From Ceratopteris richardii (lineage: Eukaryota; Streptophyta; Polypodiopsida; Polypodiales; Pteridaceae), in the NCBI GenBank assembly GCA_020310875.1, contig CM035422.1, positions 58,798,796 to 58,862,795 on the forward strand: a DNA stretch of 64,000 nt, written 5' to 3'. Under the pieces are notes generated by a model. That model saw only the letters and a program-made list of their open reading frames with translations. It was not told the DNA's origin and did not search any database. Position 1 is the stretch's first letter. Each line of letters opens with the position of its first letter. The position numbers and the translations under genes were made by a program. Positions 1-8,500 of this stretch are shown here, piece by piece.

Positions 1-3000
1 TTGATTCACAGCTTCAAACAGACCCCCCAAGAGACTGTCAGATTGGCCGGAAGAAGATTTAGACAATATCTTGAAAGGTGCCCTATTTCGGAGCTACCCA
101 CGTCTGCCAAACAAGTAGCCTTATTCCTTGATGGATTGCTGAGTACGAAATTGAGATCCTATGTGTATCTAAAGGACCCTAGGACCATAGAAGAATGTGT
201 ACGCATGTGCATTGACATTGAAGATAACCTGGGAGAAGAGCTAGAGCTTTCCAAAATCTACAAAGATTCAGATAGTGCTTCTAGTCACTCTTCCACGCAA
301 TCCACATCGATTGAGGAACTCGCAGAAAAAGTGGCACAAAAACTAGGCGTCTCTAGCAAACAAATTCCGAGGTTTGCTCCTGTGAAAAGGTGCTATACTT
401 GCGGTGGTGACCATATGGCGAATGTCTGCCCTATTATGGCTCAGCCCCAAGTAAATCCTAGTAGCCAGTACTGCACCATAGAACGGAGATACACTAATCA
501 CACCGCACAAGAGTGCCCATACAACAAGCAGGCAGTTAGGCAACCCTATCCGCAACCTTACCAACAAGGCAGATACCAGAACCAAAATCCACCACCACAA
601 TATGCTAGGCCCCAACAAACCTACCAACCACAATATCAGGCCCAACAGAGACCCCAACCTGTGCTAGCACAACAGCCCCCAAACCCCGCTAACGTGATTC
701 CAGTAAAGTATGCTGTTGCAGAAGAAAACCTGAATAGGGCCATAGTACCAGTAACCCCATTGATCTCAGAAAGTGACCCAAGTGACCATAGCTTTGATTC
801 TACACATGTCGATAGTCCCCAGGCTTACTACATGCAGTCTCCAGAACATGGTGAGTCTTACTATAGTGAAGAACCAAGTGAACCTAGTTGGGAGTCAGAT
901 TACACGAACGTCATGTATGCAAACCCCAACCCTAGGCCTCAACCTAGGCAGGTACGACCACCATTCCCTAGAGGTCCATGCTACCGGTGTCAAGGAGATC
1001 ACCTCATTCGTGATTGTCCCTTGCCTCCACCTACACAACCCCAGTCAATGACAATCCAAGGTTTTTGCCAAGATTGTGGAAAAGAACATCTCTTACGAGA
1101 TTGCCCTAAGAATCCTAATAATATGCCAAAAATCACTCCGATCAACGTTATTGGGTTAGTGGTAGATTCCACAGGAAGTGTCACTTCCACTGCTCCCGTA
1201 CAGGTAGTCACTCGAGCTCAAGCCTTGCAGCAGAATCAAGGGGCAAACCAGGATAAGAACTCAGAGGCTAGTGAAACCGAGAGCATAACAAAGAAAAGGA
1301 CTAGAGCATGGAAAGATAGTCGGGAAAGAATGAAAAGACAATGGGCTAAAAAGATGAGTGAACTTGAGGAAAGCATAAGAGAAACCAAAGCTAGGATAAC
1401 TGAAATCACCTCTCAAACCCCCTTTCACACTACCCCGCCTCCACCACTCCCATCTCCATCCGAACCGCCACCTCCCAACCCACGTCATATGATTCCACCA
1501 CCCCCTAGGGTAGGATCAGTATTAGCTGATCCCACTCCTGAAGACATAGACATGATGCTCAAAGCATATCAGGCCAGAATCCAAGAAGGGCCAAACGTCA
1601 CGGATCATGACAAGTGCTATCCTAGAGCCGACCTAGAGATAGAAAGAACCAAACTGTGCGCGAAAATGGTCGCGTTGGCTCAGACTATGTTTGAAGCCAG
1701 TCGCCTTTTCAATTACTCGGGCTCAGCCAAAACGCAATTACACTTGGATGGATTCCTAGAGAAGTTAGAGGAAATAATTGCAAGATCTGCCAAGGAAGAA
1801 AAAATTCAAGAAAAAGATAAAGCAAGCAAAAACATGAATCATTCCCCATCGGAAGTGTATGTGACCAATTCCACTAAACCAGACAACTTCCCCTCCTTAG
1901 AAAGAATGGAGAGGCTAATTGCACAGTCAGAAAAGGAACCTACCCCTCAAAGAAAGGAAAGGGCAAGGGAACGGATAAGCCAACACCTTCAGGAAGCCCA
2001 TGTGCCTCCTCAAGAAGCTTATCTTCACCCCCAAAAGTCACAGGAGCCTCCCTCGAAAGCTTACGTACCTCCACAGGTGGCCCACATTCCTTCCCAGAGA
2101 GCGTATGAGCCTGTTCGGAAAAGTAATAGCATAAGTAACCCTCCCCAAGAAGCTTGTGCTCCAGCCATCTATGGGAACGAGGAGAGAGCCAACGATAGAA
2201 TAAGCCCTCCTTCCCAGGTTGCTTACGTGACCAATTCTACGGAGCCGGACACTTCTTCTTCTATGAATCGGTTTGCACCAGACTTCCTACGAGAGATTCA
2301 AGAAGACAAATGGGATAACGAAAGCGAGGTCGCCCCTTCTTTTGAACTTGTGGACGATGCACACGACCAATTCCCACAAGACATCCCATCAATTTACGGG
2401 GAACATGAGAGTACTCAGTCTCACGAGAGATTGGACTTTGAGTCTAATTCCATACAAGAGCTACCCCATTTCACAGGCCCATGGGAAGCAAAGTCCACGT
2501 GTATGAGAGCACCCACAGTCATGGTAAGGAACGATGACTCAGTCATATCAAGGAACACGGAGGTAGTAAAGAACACCAAGGTGCAGCGCGATCCCACTTT
2601 GGAAGAACTGCCTAAGAATAGACCAAAAGCGCGGAAATATGTAGCCAGTCAGGTGACTGAAGTTGCAAAACCTCGTTCCCGGGCAGGATCCCATAGGACA
2701 GTACCGGAAATTCCCTTGGATAAGATAGGAGATATGTGTGAAGGTGAAGAAGGGAACACCTATCTTCCCATCACCTACCAGGAGTACACCACCAAGGCAA
2801 TTTTGGACTCAGGTGCAGGAGTTGCAATTGCCACCACTTCCCTATGGAAGCGTTGGGGCAAGCCAGCACTCACGCCAACGAGAATGAAATTGCAAATGGC
2901 CGATGGTCACATAGAGAGACCCCTAGGATTGCTAGAAGGAATAACTCTCACCACTTGTGGTGTCGAGTTTGAACATACCTTTGCCATATGTGACTTCAGC

Positions 3001-6000
3001 AAAAATCATGCCTATGAGATGATTTTGGGAAGGCCATTTATGCGACAGTTGCAAGTGGTACAGGATTGGGGGACCAATTCCTTGTACCTGCAACACTTGG
3101 GTGTTACCACCAAAGTCAATCTCAAAGATTACTCTCATAGGGATGTACCTCCTATCCAGTGGAATCCCATCCATAGAGCCAAAGATGATACGGAATCTGT
3201 GCATTCCATAGGGTCAGGATCCTCATGGATGCATGAAGACACTCACTTATGGATGTGCAAGGTAGCAGTAGAAGAAGAGAAGAGAGAGAAAGCCAGAGAA
3301 ATAGGTGCAAAAGAAACACATAGATCAATCCAAGACCCAGCCTATGCACCTGTAGTTTTTCCAGACGAAGAATTTGAACCTCACGGTTGGGCAGAAATCT
3401 TAGCAACAATGGACGTAGCCATCAATGAAGAACAATGGACACCTCACTGTGATGAGGATGGCTATGATATTTCAGTCTTCTCCATAGAGCCAATCATGGG
3501 AGAGACAGTTCTAGAAGAATGCGAACCTAGCCCTGATGCATTTGAGGATGCAAGTGACTCCGATCTAGAGTCAATCATTATGGACCCACCATTTGCATCA
3601 GATGAAGAATACTTCCATGAAGTAGAATTTCAACCCCAGAGGCACGGAGAGATTATAAATGATGTAAGACTAGCAACGCATATGACCCCGAAGGAAGAAG
3701 GAAAGAAACGGAAGAAGAAAGAAGTCTCACCAGAGGAGGAAGAATCTTTGTTTGAGGTCCCAGAAAATTTTAAGAAGTATGAGATAGATGACAGGAGAGT
3801 CATGATAAGAATGCCTAAACGAGAGGCACAAGCAGGAGAGGCCTATGATAACAAAGAAACTACCAAGAAAATTGTAGTGGCCCTAGAAGAAGGAGAGGAG
3901 AGATGTACGTACATAGGTCATGACCTAACAGCGGAAGAAGAGCACGAATTGATTGCCTTGCTAAGAGAATACAGAGATGTATTCGCTTGGAGTTACAAGG
4001 ACTTGAAAGGGGTTGACCCGGACATATGCTCACACACTATTCCCATGACCTCAGATGCTAAACCCTCTAAGCAAAAGCCTTATACATATAACGATAATTA
4101 CGCTGCTAAGATCAAAGAAGAGATAGATAGACTAGTTGAAGCTGGATTTATCTATGAAATTGAGCACAATGAATGGGTATCCCCCATCGTAGTGGTGCCC
4201 AAGAAGAATGGCAAACTGCGTGTGTGCATTAACTTGAAAAAGGTTAATGCAGCCACAATTCGAGATAACTATCCGCTTCCCATAACAGAACATCTCTTAG
4301 AAAGAGTGGTAGGCAAGGAAGTGTACAGCTTCCTTGATGGATTTTCGGGTTACAATCAAGTAGCCATAGCTCCAGAGGATCAGCATAAGACCGCCTTTGC
4401 CACAGAATGGGGCATTTTTGCTTTTAGAGTAATGCCATTTGGGCTTACCAACGCACCAGCTACCTTCCAGAGGCTGATGTGCCATGTGTTTAAGGAGTTC
4501 CTAAGAAAGAGTTTAGAAGTCTATGTTGATGATCTCTGTGCTCATTCCAATGTTAGACAAACCCATATCCCTGAACTCAGGCAAATCTTTGACAAATGTA
4601 GAGAATATCAGGTCTGCCTGAACCCAGAAAAGTGCGTTTTTATGGTCAGGCAAGGCAAGATTCTAGGACACATAGTGTCAAAGAATGGCATATTCACCGA
4701 CGAAGAAAAAGTGAGAGCCATAGCAGAGCTACCTAGGCCAAAGAATGTCAAGGAAGTACAAGCTTTCATGGGGCATTGTGGTTATTATCGACAATTTATA
4801 CACATGTATGCTGTCATTGCAAAGCCCATGTACGGACTTCTGACAAACTTTGAGTGGACGGATGAATGTGAGAATTCCTTCCAGGAGCTTAAACGAAGAT
4901 TGTGTTCAGCACCAATCTTGACCACACCTGATTGGAATAAGCCATTCCATGTTCACGTGGATGCATCCAATTATGCTATTGGATGTGTTCTTGCACAACC
5001 TACTGGTGAAGGTAATATGGATCTTCCAATTGCCTATGCCAGTAGACAATTGAATGCGGCTGAACGGAATTACACCACTACGGAGAGAGAAGGATTAGGC
5101 ATGGTATACGCAGTTAAGAAATTTAGACACTATTTGCTTGCAAATAAGTTTAAATTTTTTACTGATCATCAGGCATTGTTATATCTCGTAAACAAGCCAT
5201 GCAATACAGGAAGATTAGTAAGATGGTTTCTCTTGCTAATGGAATATGATTTTGAGGTCGTGGTAAGGAAAGGTAGGACTTATTTGAGAGCTGATCATCT
5301 CTCTAGGCTCACATCGGGAGAAGCCCCACAAGGAGTATCAGATGACCTTCCTGATGCTTACTTGTTTAATTTGGAAGTTGTACCGCAGTGGGCCAAGCCA
5401 TTGGTACCAGTATTGACATACGGGCCTAATCATCCAGTGATAAACACACGGAATAGAGAGGTTGTAAAAGCCCAAAAGTATCACATCATGGCAGGAAGCA
5501 TGTACAAGCACACAGATCAAGGGATCTTGGCTTGTTGTGTAGAAGAGGATGAGTACGCTAAGTGGTTGCAACTAGCACATGTAGGTGCACTAGAGCAACA
5601 CCATTCAAAGCAACGAACTTTACAGACTCTAAAGAGATTCGGAGTGCATTGGCCAACTATGGAAGCGGATGTCCAAAAGTTGTGCAAGGAATGCCCAATC
5701 TGTTGCACTAAACCACCAGTGGAACACGCCACTCTTTATCAAGTATCCATTGTGCCAGATTGGAGCGAACCACTAGTATCATTCCTGAGGACAAACACAT
5801 TCCCTCCAGACATGACTCTGGCTAGGAAAAGGAGTTTAGAACAAGAAGCCTTGGATTACTCACTCATTGGTGATAATCTATATAAGCGCGGTAAGGATGG
5901 TTACCTGAGACTGTGTGTCCATGAGAGTGAATATCTTAAGATCTTGGAAACTGCTCACCAAGGTGTAGCAGGAGGACACTTTGGACCGGATCGGGTGATC

Positions 6001-7335
6001 AAAGCAATTTTATTTTCGGGCTTCTGGTGGCCGACCCTTCACATGGATGCACATACCTATGTGAAACGGTGTGATGTCTGTCAGAGGACTCAGTATCCTA
6101 TACGCAAAGATGAGATGCCACTGAAACCTATGATGGGTGGACGTGCATTCTCTAAGTGGGGAATAGACTTCGTAGGTCCTATTAACCCCCCAGCTAGAGG
6201 TTCTCATGCGGAATACATCATTGTTGCGACAGATTATCTCACCAAGTGGGTAGAGGTAAAAGCTACGACAAAGAACGATGCTCAAACAACTGCTAAATTC
6301 TTGTTTGAGAATGTATTCACTAGATATGGGCTACCTATAGAGCTTGTAAGTGATAGAGGCACTCATTTCTTGAACGAAGTGATTGAAAATCTACTCCAAG
6401 AATTCTTGGTAATACACAAGAAGTCTGCCCCCTATCACCCTCAAGCTAATGGGCAAGCTGAGAGCACTAATAAGATCTTATGCAATGTACTAACGAAATT
6501 AGTGAACACTAAACGCTCTGATTGGGACAAACAGCTACACCATGCTGTTTGGGCATACCGAGTGGCCTACAAAACGGTACTCCAAGCCACCCCCTTTCAG
6601 ATGGTATTCGGCCAAAACGCTGTGCTACCCTTGGACTTCTTAATACCTACGTTGAAAGTAGCACAAGAGTACGAATGGACAGGTCATGAGCTCTCCTCTA
6701 GGATCTTTGACCTTGAACGATTAGGAGAAACAAGACTGAGAGCCGCTGCAGGAATATATGCAGCCAAGAAGAGACAGAAAGCATACTTCGATGCCCATGT
6801 GAAGGATAAAGGTTTGAAAGCAGGAGATCTAGTTTTAGTCTATACACTGAAACAACACGCGAGGAAGCTAGAAAAGAGAGGCTACGGACCAATGATCATC
6901 AATAGGATCTCCACGAGTGGAGCAGTACAATTAGCCACGTTAGAGGGTGATGTTCTCCCTAATTATATTAGCGGATGCAGAGTCAAGTTGTATCAGGAAC
7001 CCCTCACGGAGGAAATGCTCAGCCGACTCAACACTGCTAAGAAACGCAGAGAGGAAGAAAAGCGAGTTCGAGAAGAAGCTCAAGCAGAAGCTTTAGAACG
7101 CATCAGAAGGATGAAATTACGAAGGCAAGGTAGAGAGCAGCCTAGGACAAATGACTATGCAGATCAAGGATATCATATGGCAATGTGTGAAGTCGCAGGA
7201 ACCAGCTCACCTAGGATAACTGATCGACGTCCTTTCGTAACCCTAGATATAGGACAAGGAAAAAGTGCAAGGACCGTAAGAGCCTTGATTGACTCAGGTG
7301 CAGCCACTAGTGCTGTTAAGTTGTCTTACTGTTAA
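1..7335 (+). CDS. R1 gag-pol polyprotein (5' partial)
   Basis: This is the retrotransposon polyprotein: capsid/nucleocapsid, protease, RT-RNase H and integrase. The frame is open from base 1, so the true start is upstream. Residues 1-75 are the end of the retrotransposon gag domain. Zinc knuckles lie at C131-C143, C327-C339 and C356-C368, all CX2CX3HX4C. The retropepsin DSG is at D936, the RT YVDD at 1508-1511 and the RNase H aspartate in VDAS at D1654. Two H2C2 zinc modules follow (H1860..C1901 and H1986..C2027), then integrase D2056, D2118, E2154 with D-E spacing of 35. A GPY/F-like segment (KRGYGP) follows, with no chromodomain. A second DSG begins at D2431. TAA at 7333-7335 replaces a Gln codon present in R5 (CAA), and the same frame continues to 8346, so the stop is probably a recent C-to-T mutation. 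Confidence 0.93.
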   Translation: MIHSFKQTPQETVRLAGRRFRQYLERCPISELPTSAKQVALFLDGLLSTKLRSYVYLKDPRTIEECVRMCIDIEDNLGEELELSKIYKDSDSASSHSSTQSTSIEELAEKVAQKLGVSSKQIPRFAPVKRCYTCGGDHMANVCPIMAQPQVNPSSQYCTIERRYTNHTAQECPYNKQAVRQPYPQPYQQGRYQNQNPPPQYARPQQTYQPQYQAQQRPQPVLAQQPPNPANVIPVKYAVAEENLNRAIVPVTPLISESDPSDHSFDSTHVDSPQAYYMQSPEHGESYYSEEPSEPSWESDYTNVMYANPNPRPQPRQVRPPFPRGPCYRCQGDHLIRDCPLPPPTQPQSMTIQGFCQDCGKEHLLRDCPKNPNNMPKITPINVIGLVVDSTGSVTSTAPVQVVTRAQALQQNQGANQDKNSEASETESITKKRTRAWKDSRERMKRQWAKKMSELEESIRETKARITEITSQTPFHTTPPPPLPSPSEPPPPNPRHMIPPPPRVGSVLADPTPEDIDMMLKAYQARIQEGPNVTDHDKCYPRADLEIERTKLCAKMVALAQTMFEASRLFNYSGSAKTQLHLDGFLEKLEEIIARSAKEEKIQEKDKASKNMNHSPSEVYVTNSTKPDNFPSLERMERLIAQSEKEPTPQRKERARERISQHLQEAHVPPQEAYLHPQKSQEPPSKAYVPPQVAHIPSQRAYEPVRKSNSISNPPQEACAPAIYGNEERANDRISPPSQVAYVTNSTEPDTSSSMNRFAPDFLREIQEDKWDNESEVAPSFELVDDAHDQFPQDIPSIYGEHESTQSHERLDFESNSIQELPHFTGPWEAKSTCMRAPTVMVRNDDSVISRNTEVVKNTKVQRDPTLEELPKNRPKARKYVASQVTEVAKPRSRAGSHRTVPEIPLDKIGDMCEGEEGNTYLPITYQEYTTKAILDSGAGVAIATTSLWKRWGKPALTPTRMKLQMADGHIERPLGLLEGITLTTCGVEFEHTFAICDFSKNHAYEMILGRPFMRQLQVVQDWGTNSLYLQHLGVTTKVNLKDYSHRDVPPIQWNPIHRAKDDTESVHSIGSGSSWMHEDTHLWMCKVAVEEEKREKAREIGAKETHRSIQDPAYAPVVFPDEEFEPHGWAEILATMDVAINEEQWTPHCDEDGYDISVFSIEPIMGETVLEECEPSPDAFEDASDSDLESIIMDPPFASDEEYFHEVEFQPQRHGEIINDVRLATHMTPKEEGKKRKKKEVSPEEEESLFEVPENFKKYEIDDRRVMIRMPKREAQAGEAYDNKETTKKIVVALEEGEERCTYIGHDLTAEEEHELIALLREYRDVFAWSYKDLKGVDPDICSHTIPMTSDAKPSKQKPYTYNDNYAAKIKEEIDRLVEAGFIYEIEHNEWVSPIVVVPKKNGKLRVCINLKKVNAATIRDNYPLPITEHLLERVVGKEVYSFLDGFSGYNQVAIAPEDQHKTAFATEWGIFAFRVMPFGLTNAPATFQRLMCHVFKEFLRKSLEVYVDDLCAHSNVRQTHIPELRQIFDKCREYQVCLNPEKCVFMVRQGKILGHIVSKNGIFTDEEKVRAIAELPRPKNVKEVQAFMGHCGYYRQFIHMYAVIAKPMYGLLTNFEWTDECENSFQELKRRLCSAPILTTPDWNKPFHVHVDASNYAIGCVLAQPTGEGNMDLPIAYASRQLNAAERNYTTTEREGLGMVYAVKKFRHYLLANKFKFFTDHQALLYLVNKPCNTGRLVRWFLLLMEYDFEVVVRKGRTYLRADHLSRLTSGEAPQGVSDDLPDAYLFNLEVVPQWAKPLVPVLTYGPNHPVINTRNREVVKAQKYHIMAGSMYKHTDQGILACCVEEDEYAKWLQLAHVGALEQHHSKQRTLQTLKRFGVHWPTMEADVQKLCKECPICCTKPPVEHATLYQVSIVPDWSEPLVSFLRTNTFPPDMTLARKRSLEQEALDYSLIGDNLYKRGKDGYLRLCVHESEYLKILETAHQGVAGGHFGPDRVIKAILFSGFWWPTLHMDAHTYVKRCDVCQRTQYPIRKDEMPLKPMMGGRAFSKWGIDFVGPINPPARGSHAEYIIVATDYLTKWVEVKATTKNDAQTTAKFLFENVFTRYGLPIELVSDRGTHFLNEVIENLLQEFLVIHKKSAPYHPQANGQAESTNKILCNVLTKLVNTKRSDWDKQLHHAVWAYRVAYKTVLQATPFQMVFGQNAVLPLDFLIPTLKVAQEYEWTGHELSSRIFDLERLGETRLRAAAGIYAAKKRQKAYFDAHVKDKGLKAGDLVLVYTLKQHARKLEKRGYGPMIINRISTSGAVQLATLEGDVLPNYISGCRVKLYQEPLTEEMLSRLNTAKKRREEEKRVREEAQAEALERIRRMKLRRQGREQPRTNDYADQGYHMAMCEVAGTSSPRITDRRPFVTLDIGQGKSARTVRALIDSGAATSAVKLSYC

Positions 7336-7359
7336 GAGCTGCAGTTACTTGTCAACCCT

Positions 7360-8346
7360 GTGGAAGCATATCTCATAGGATTAGGAGGCGTGGAAACCCC
7401 TTGCATGGGCGAGGTGGAACTTCCCCTCTACATTCATGATGAGGCAATGACAGTTAAAGTACTGGTGTGTCAGGATGAGGATCTCACGGAACCTCTTGTC
7501 TTGGGTCAAGACTGGATCTATGACCAAGCAGTCAACTTAAACCTAAGAAGTGGACTTCTTCAGGTATGGGTCAATCATAGTCGAGTTACAGTAGAATTAG
7601 ACAATGGAGCACTCAAGGAACTAGGAAAGGCACAGACTCCTGGTCCTTCCAGGGGTGCACATGAAGTTGACCATGCTGTTCTTGTCCAAAACTATGTGTT
7701 GCAGAGGAAGGATATTCGCAAAAAAGGAGTCCGGGATGCAAAGGAATTCCCTTCTTTTCCAAAGGCCAGAAGAAGGCAACAACCCAAGGTGGATCACAGG
7801 CCGAAGAAGCAGAGTACTACCTATGTCGGGGATCCAAAGTACCTGCGCAGCAAAATGTCCCAGCAAGTGAAACAAGTGTGGGTGCGAAAAGGCGAACACC
7901 CGGTTGCACTCAAGCCAACCACACGAGCAAAGCCTCTTATTAGTAACCAACAACACGACACTAATAAGAAGTCTTTCGGAAATTCTTCTACTAACGTGAA
8001 ATATATTTGGGTGCCCAAGAAGTCGATGAAGGCTAGCCCACAATCAAGACAAATTTGGGTGCCTAAGGCTTGCTTGATGGCACAAGTAGCTACGCTGAGG
8101 CCACAACCTAAACAGCATAACGCACCTACGCATACTGCCAGTATTCACTCGTTCTCAACGCTCATGAACACACCAAGACCCAAGAGCGTGCATGTAATCA
8201 ATTGTAAATGGGTCCCAAAAAGGCCTCGTTTTCAAACCACGACAACGAGAAAGCCCTCTAGAGCCTCTCCGAAACCGAAAGCAAAGCCCATTCACTGCGT
8301 TTGGCAGCCTAGGGCCTGTAATAAACCCCCCGACCCCAATTTGTAA
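7360..8346 (+). CDS. R1 second retropepsin-like domain, C-terminal part, plus W-V-P-K repeat tail
   Basis: This is the in-frame continuation of the polyprotein after the TAA at 7333. The first third completes the protease-like fold begun at D2431 upstream (glycine-rich GLGG, then LVLGQDWIYD, matching the LGRPFM position of the first protease). The rest is basic and low in complexity, with five spaced copies of a W-V-P-K type motif (VWVRK, IWVPK, IWVPK, KWVPK, VWQPR). The same layout occurs in R5 (49742-50407) and R6 (44591-45815). A second protease after integrase is not the usual Ty3/gypsy order. The domain may be an active protease, a structural copy, or a substrate-binding module. The basic tail suggests nucleic-acid binding, by inference only. 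The ATG at 7360 is simply the first after the stop. Confidence 0.8.
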   Translation: MEAYLIGLGGVETPCMGEVELPLYIHDEAMTVKVLVCQDEDLTEPLVLGQDWIYDQAVNLNLRSGLLQVWVNHSRVTVELDNGALKELGKAQTPGPSRGAHEVDHAVLVQNYVLQRKDIRKKGVRDAKEFPSFPKARRRQQPKVDHRPKKQSTTYVGDPKYLRSKMSQQVKQVWVRKGEHPVALKPTTRAKPLISNQQHDTNKKSFGNSSTNVKYIWVPKKSMKASPQSRQIWVPKACLMAQVATLRPQPKQHNAPTHTASIHSFSTLMNTPRPKSVHVINCKWVPKRPRFQTTTTRKPSRASPKPKAKPIHCVWQPRACNKPPDPNL

Positions 8347-8500
8347 ATTCATAACCACTTACTAACTGCAGTAGTCTCCTAGGACAACACAAGCACTAAC
8401 TACACACACTGTCTTCGTGCACTTACTAACCACTAATTCACCATCTACCTCATGTTAATGTTGTAACGGGGACAACAACGGATTTATTCTGTCCATTAAG

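Noticed and set aside
343..657. Minus-strand reading frames over gag-pol (several of 60-140 codons)
   Set aside because: They mirror the codon pattern of the plus-strand polyprotein, have no motifs and are not conserved as proteins between family copies.
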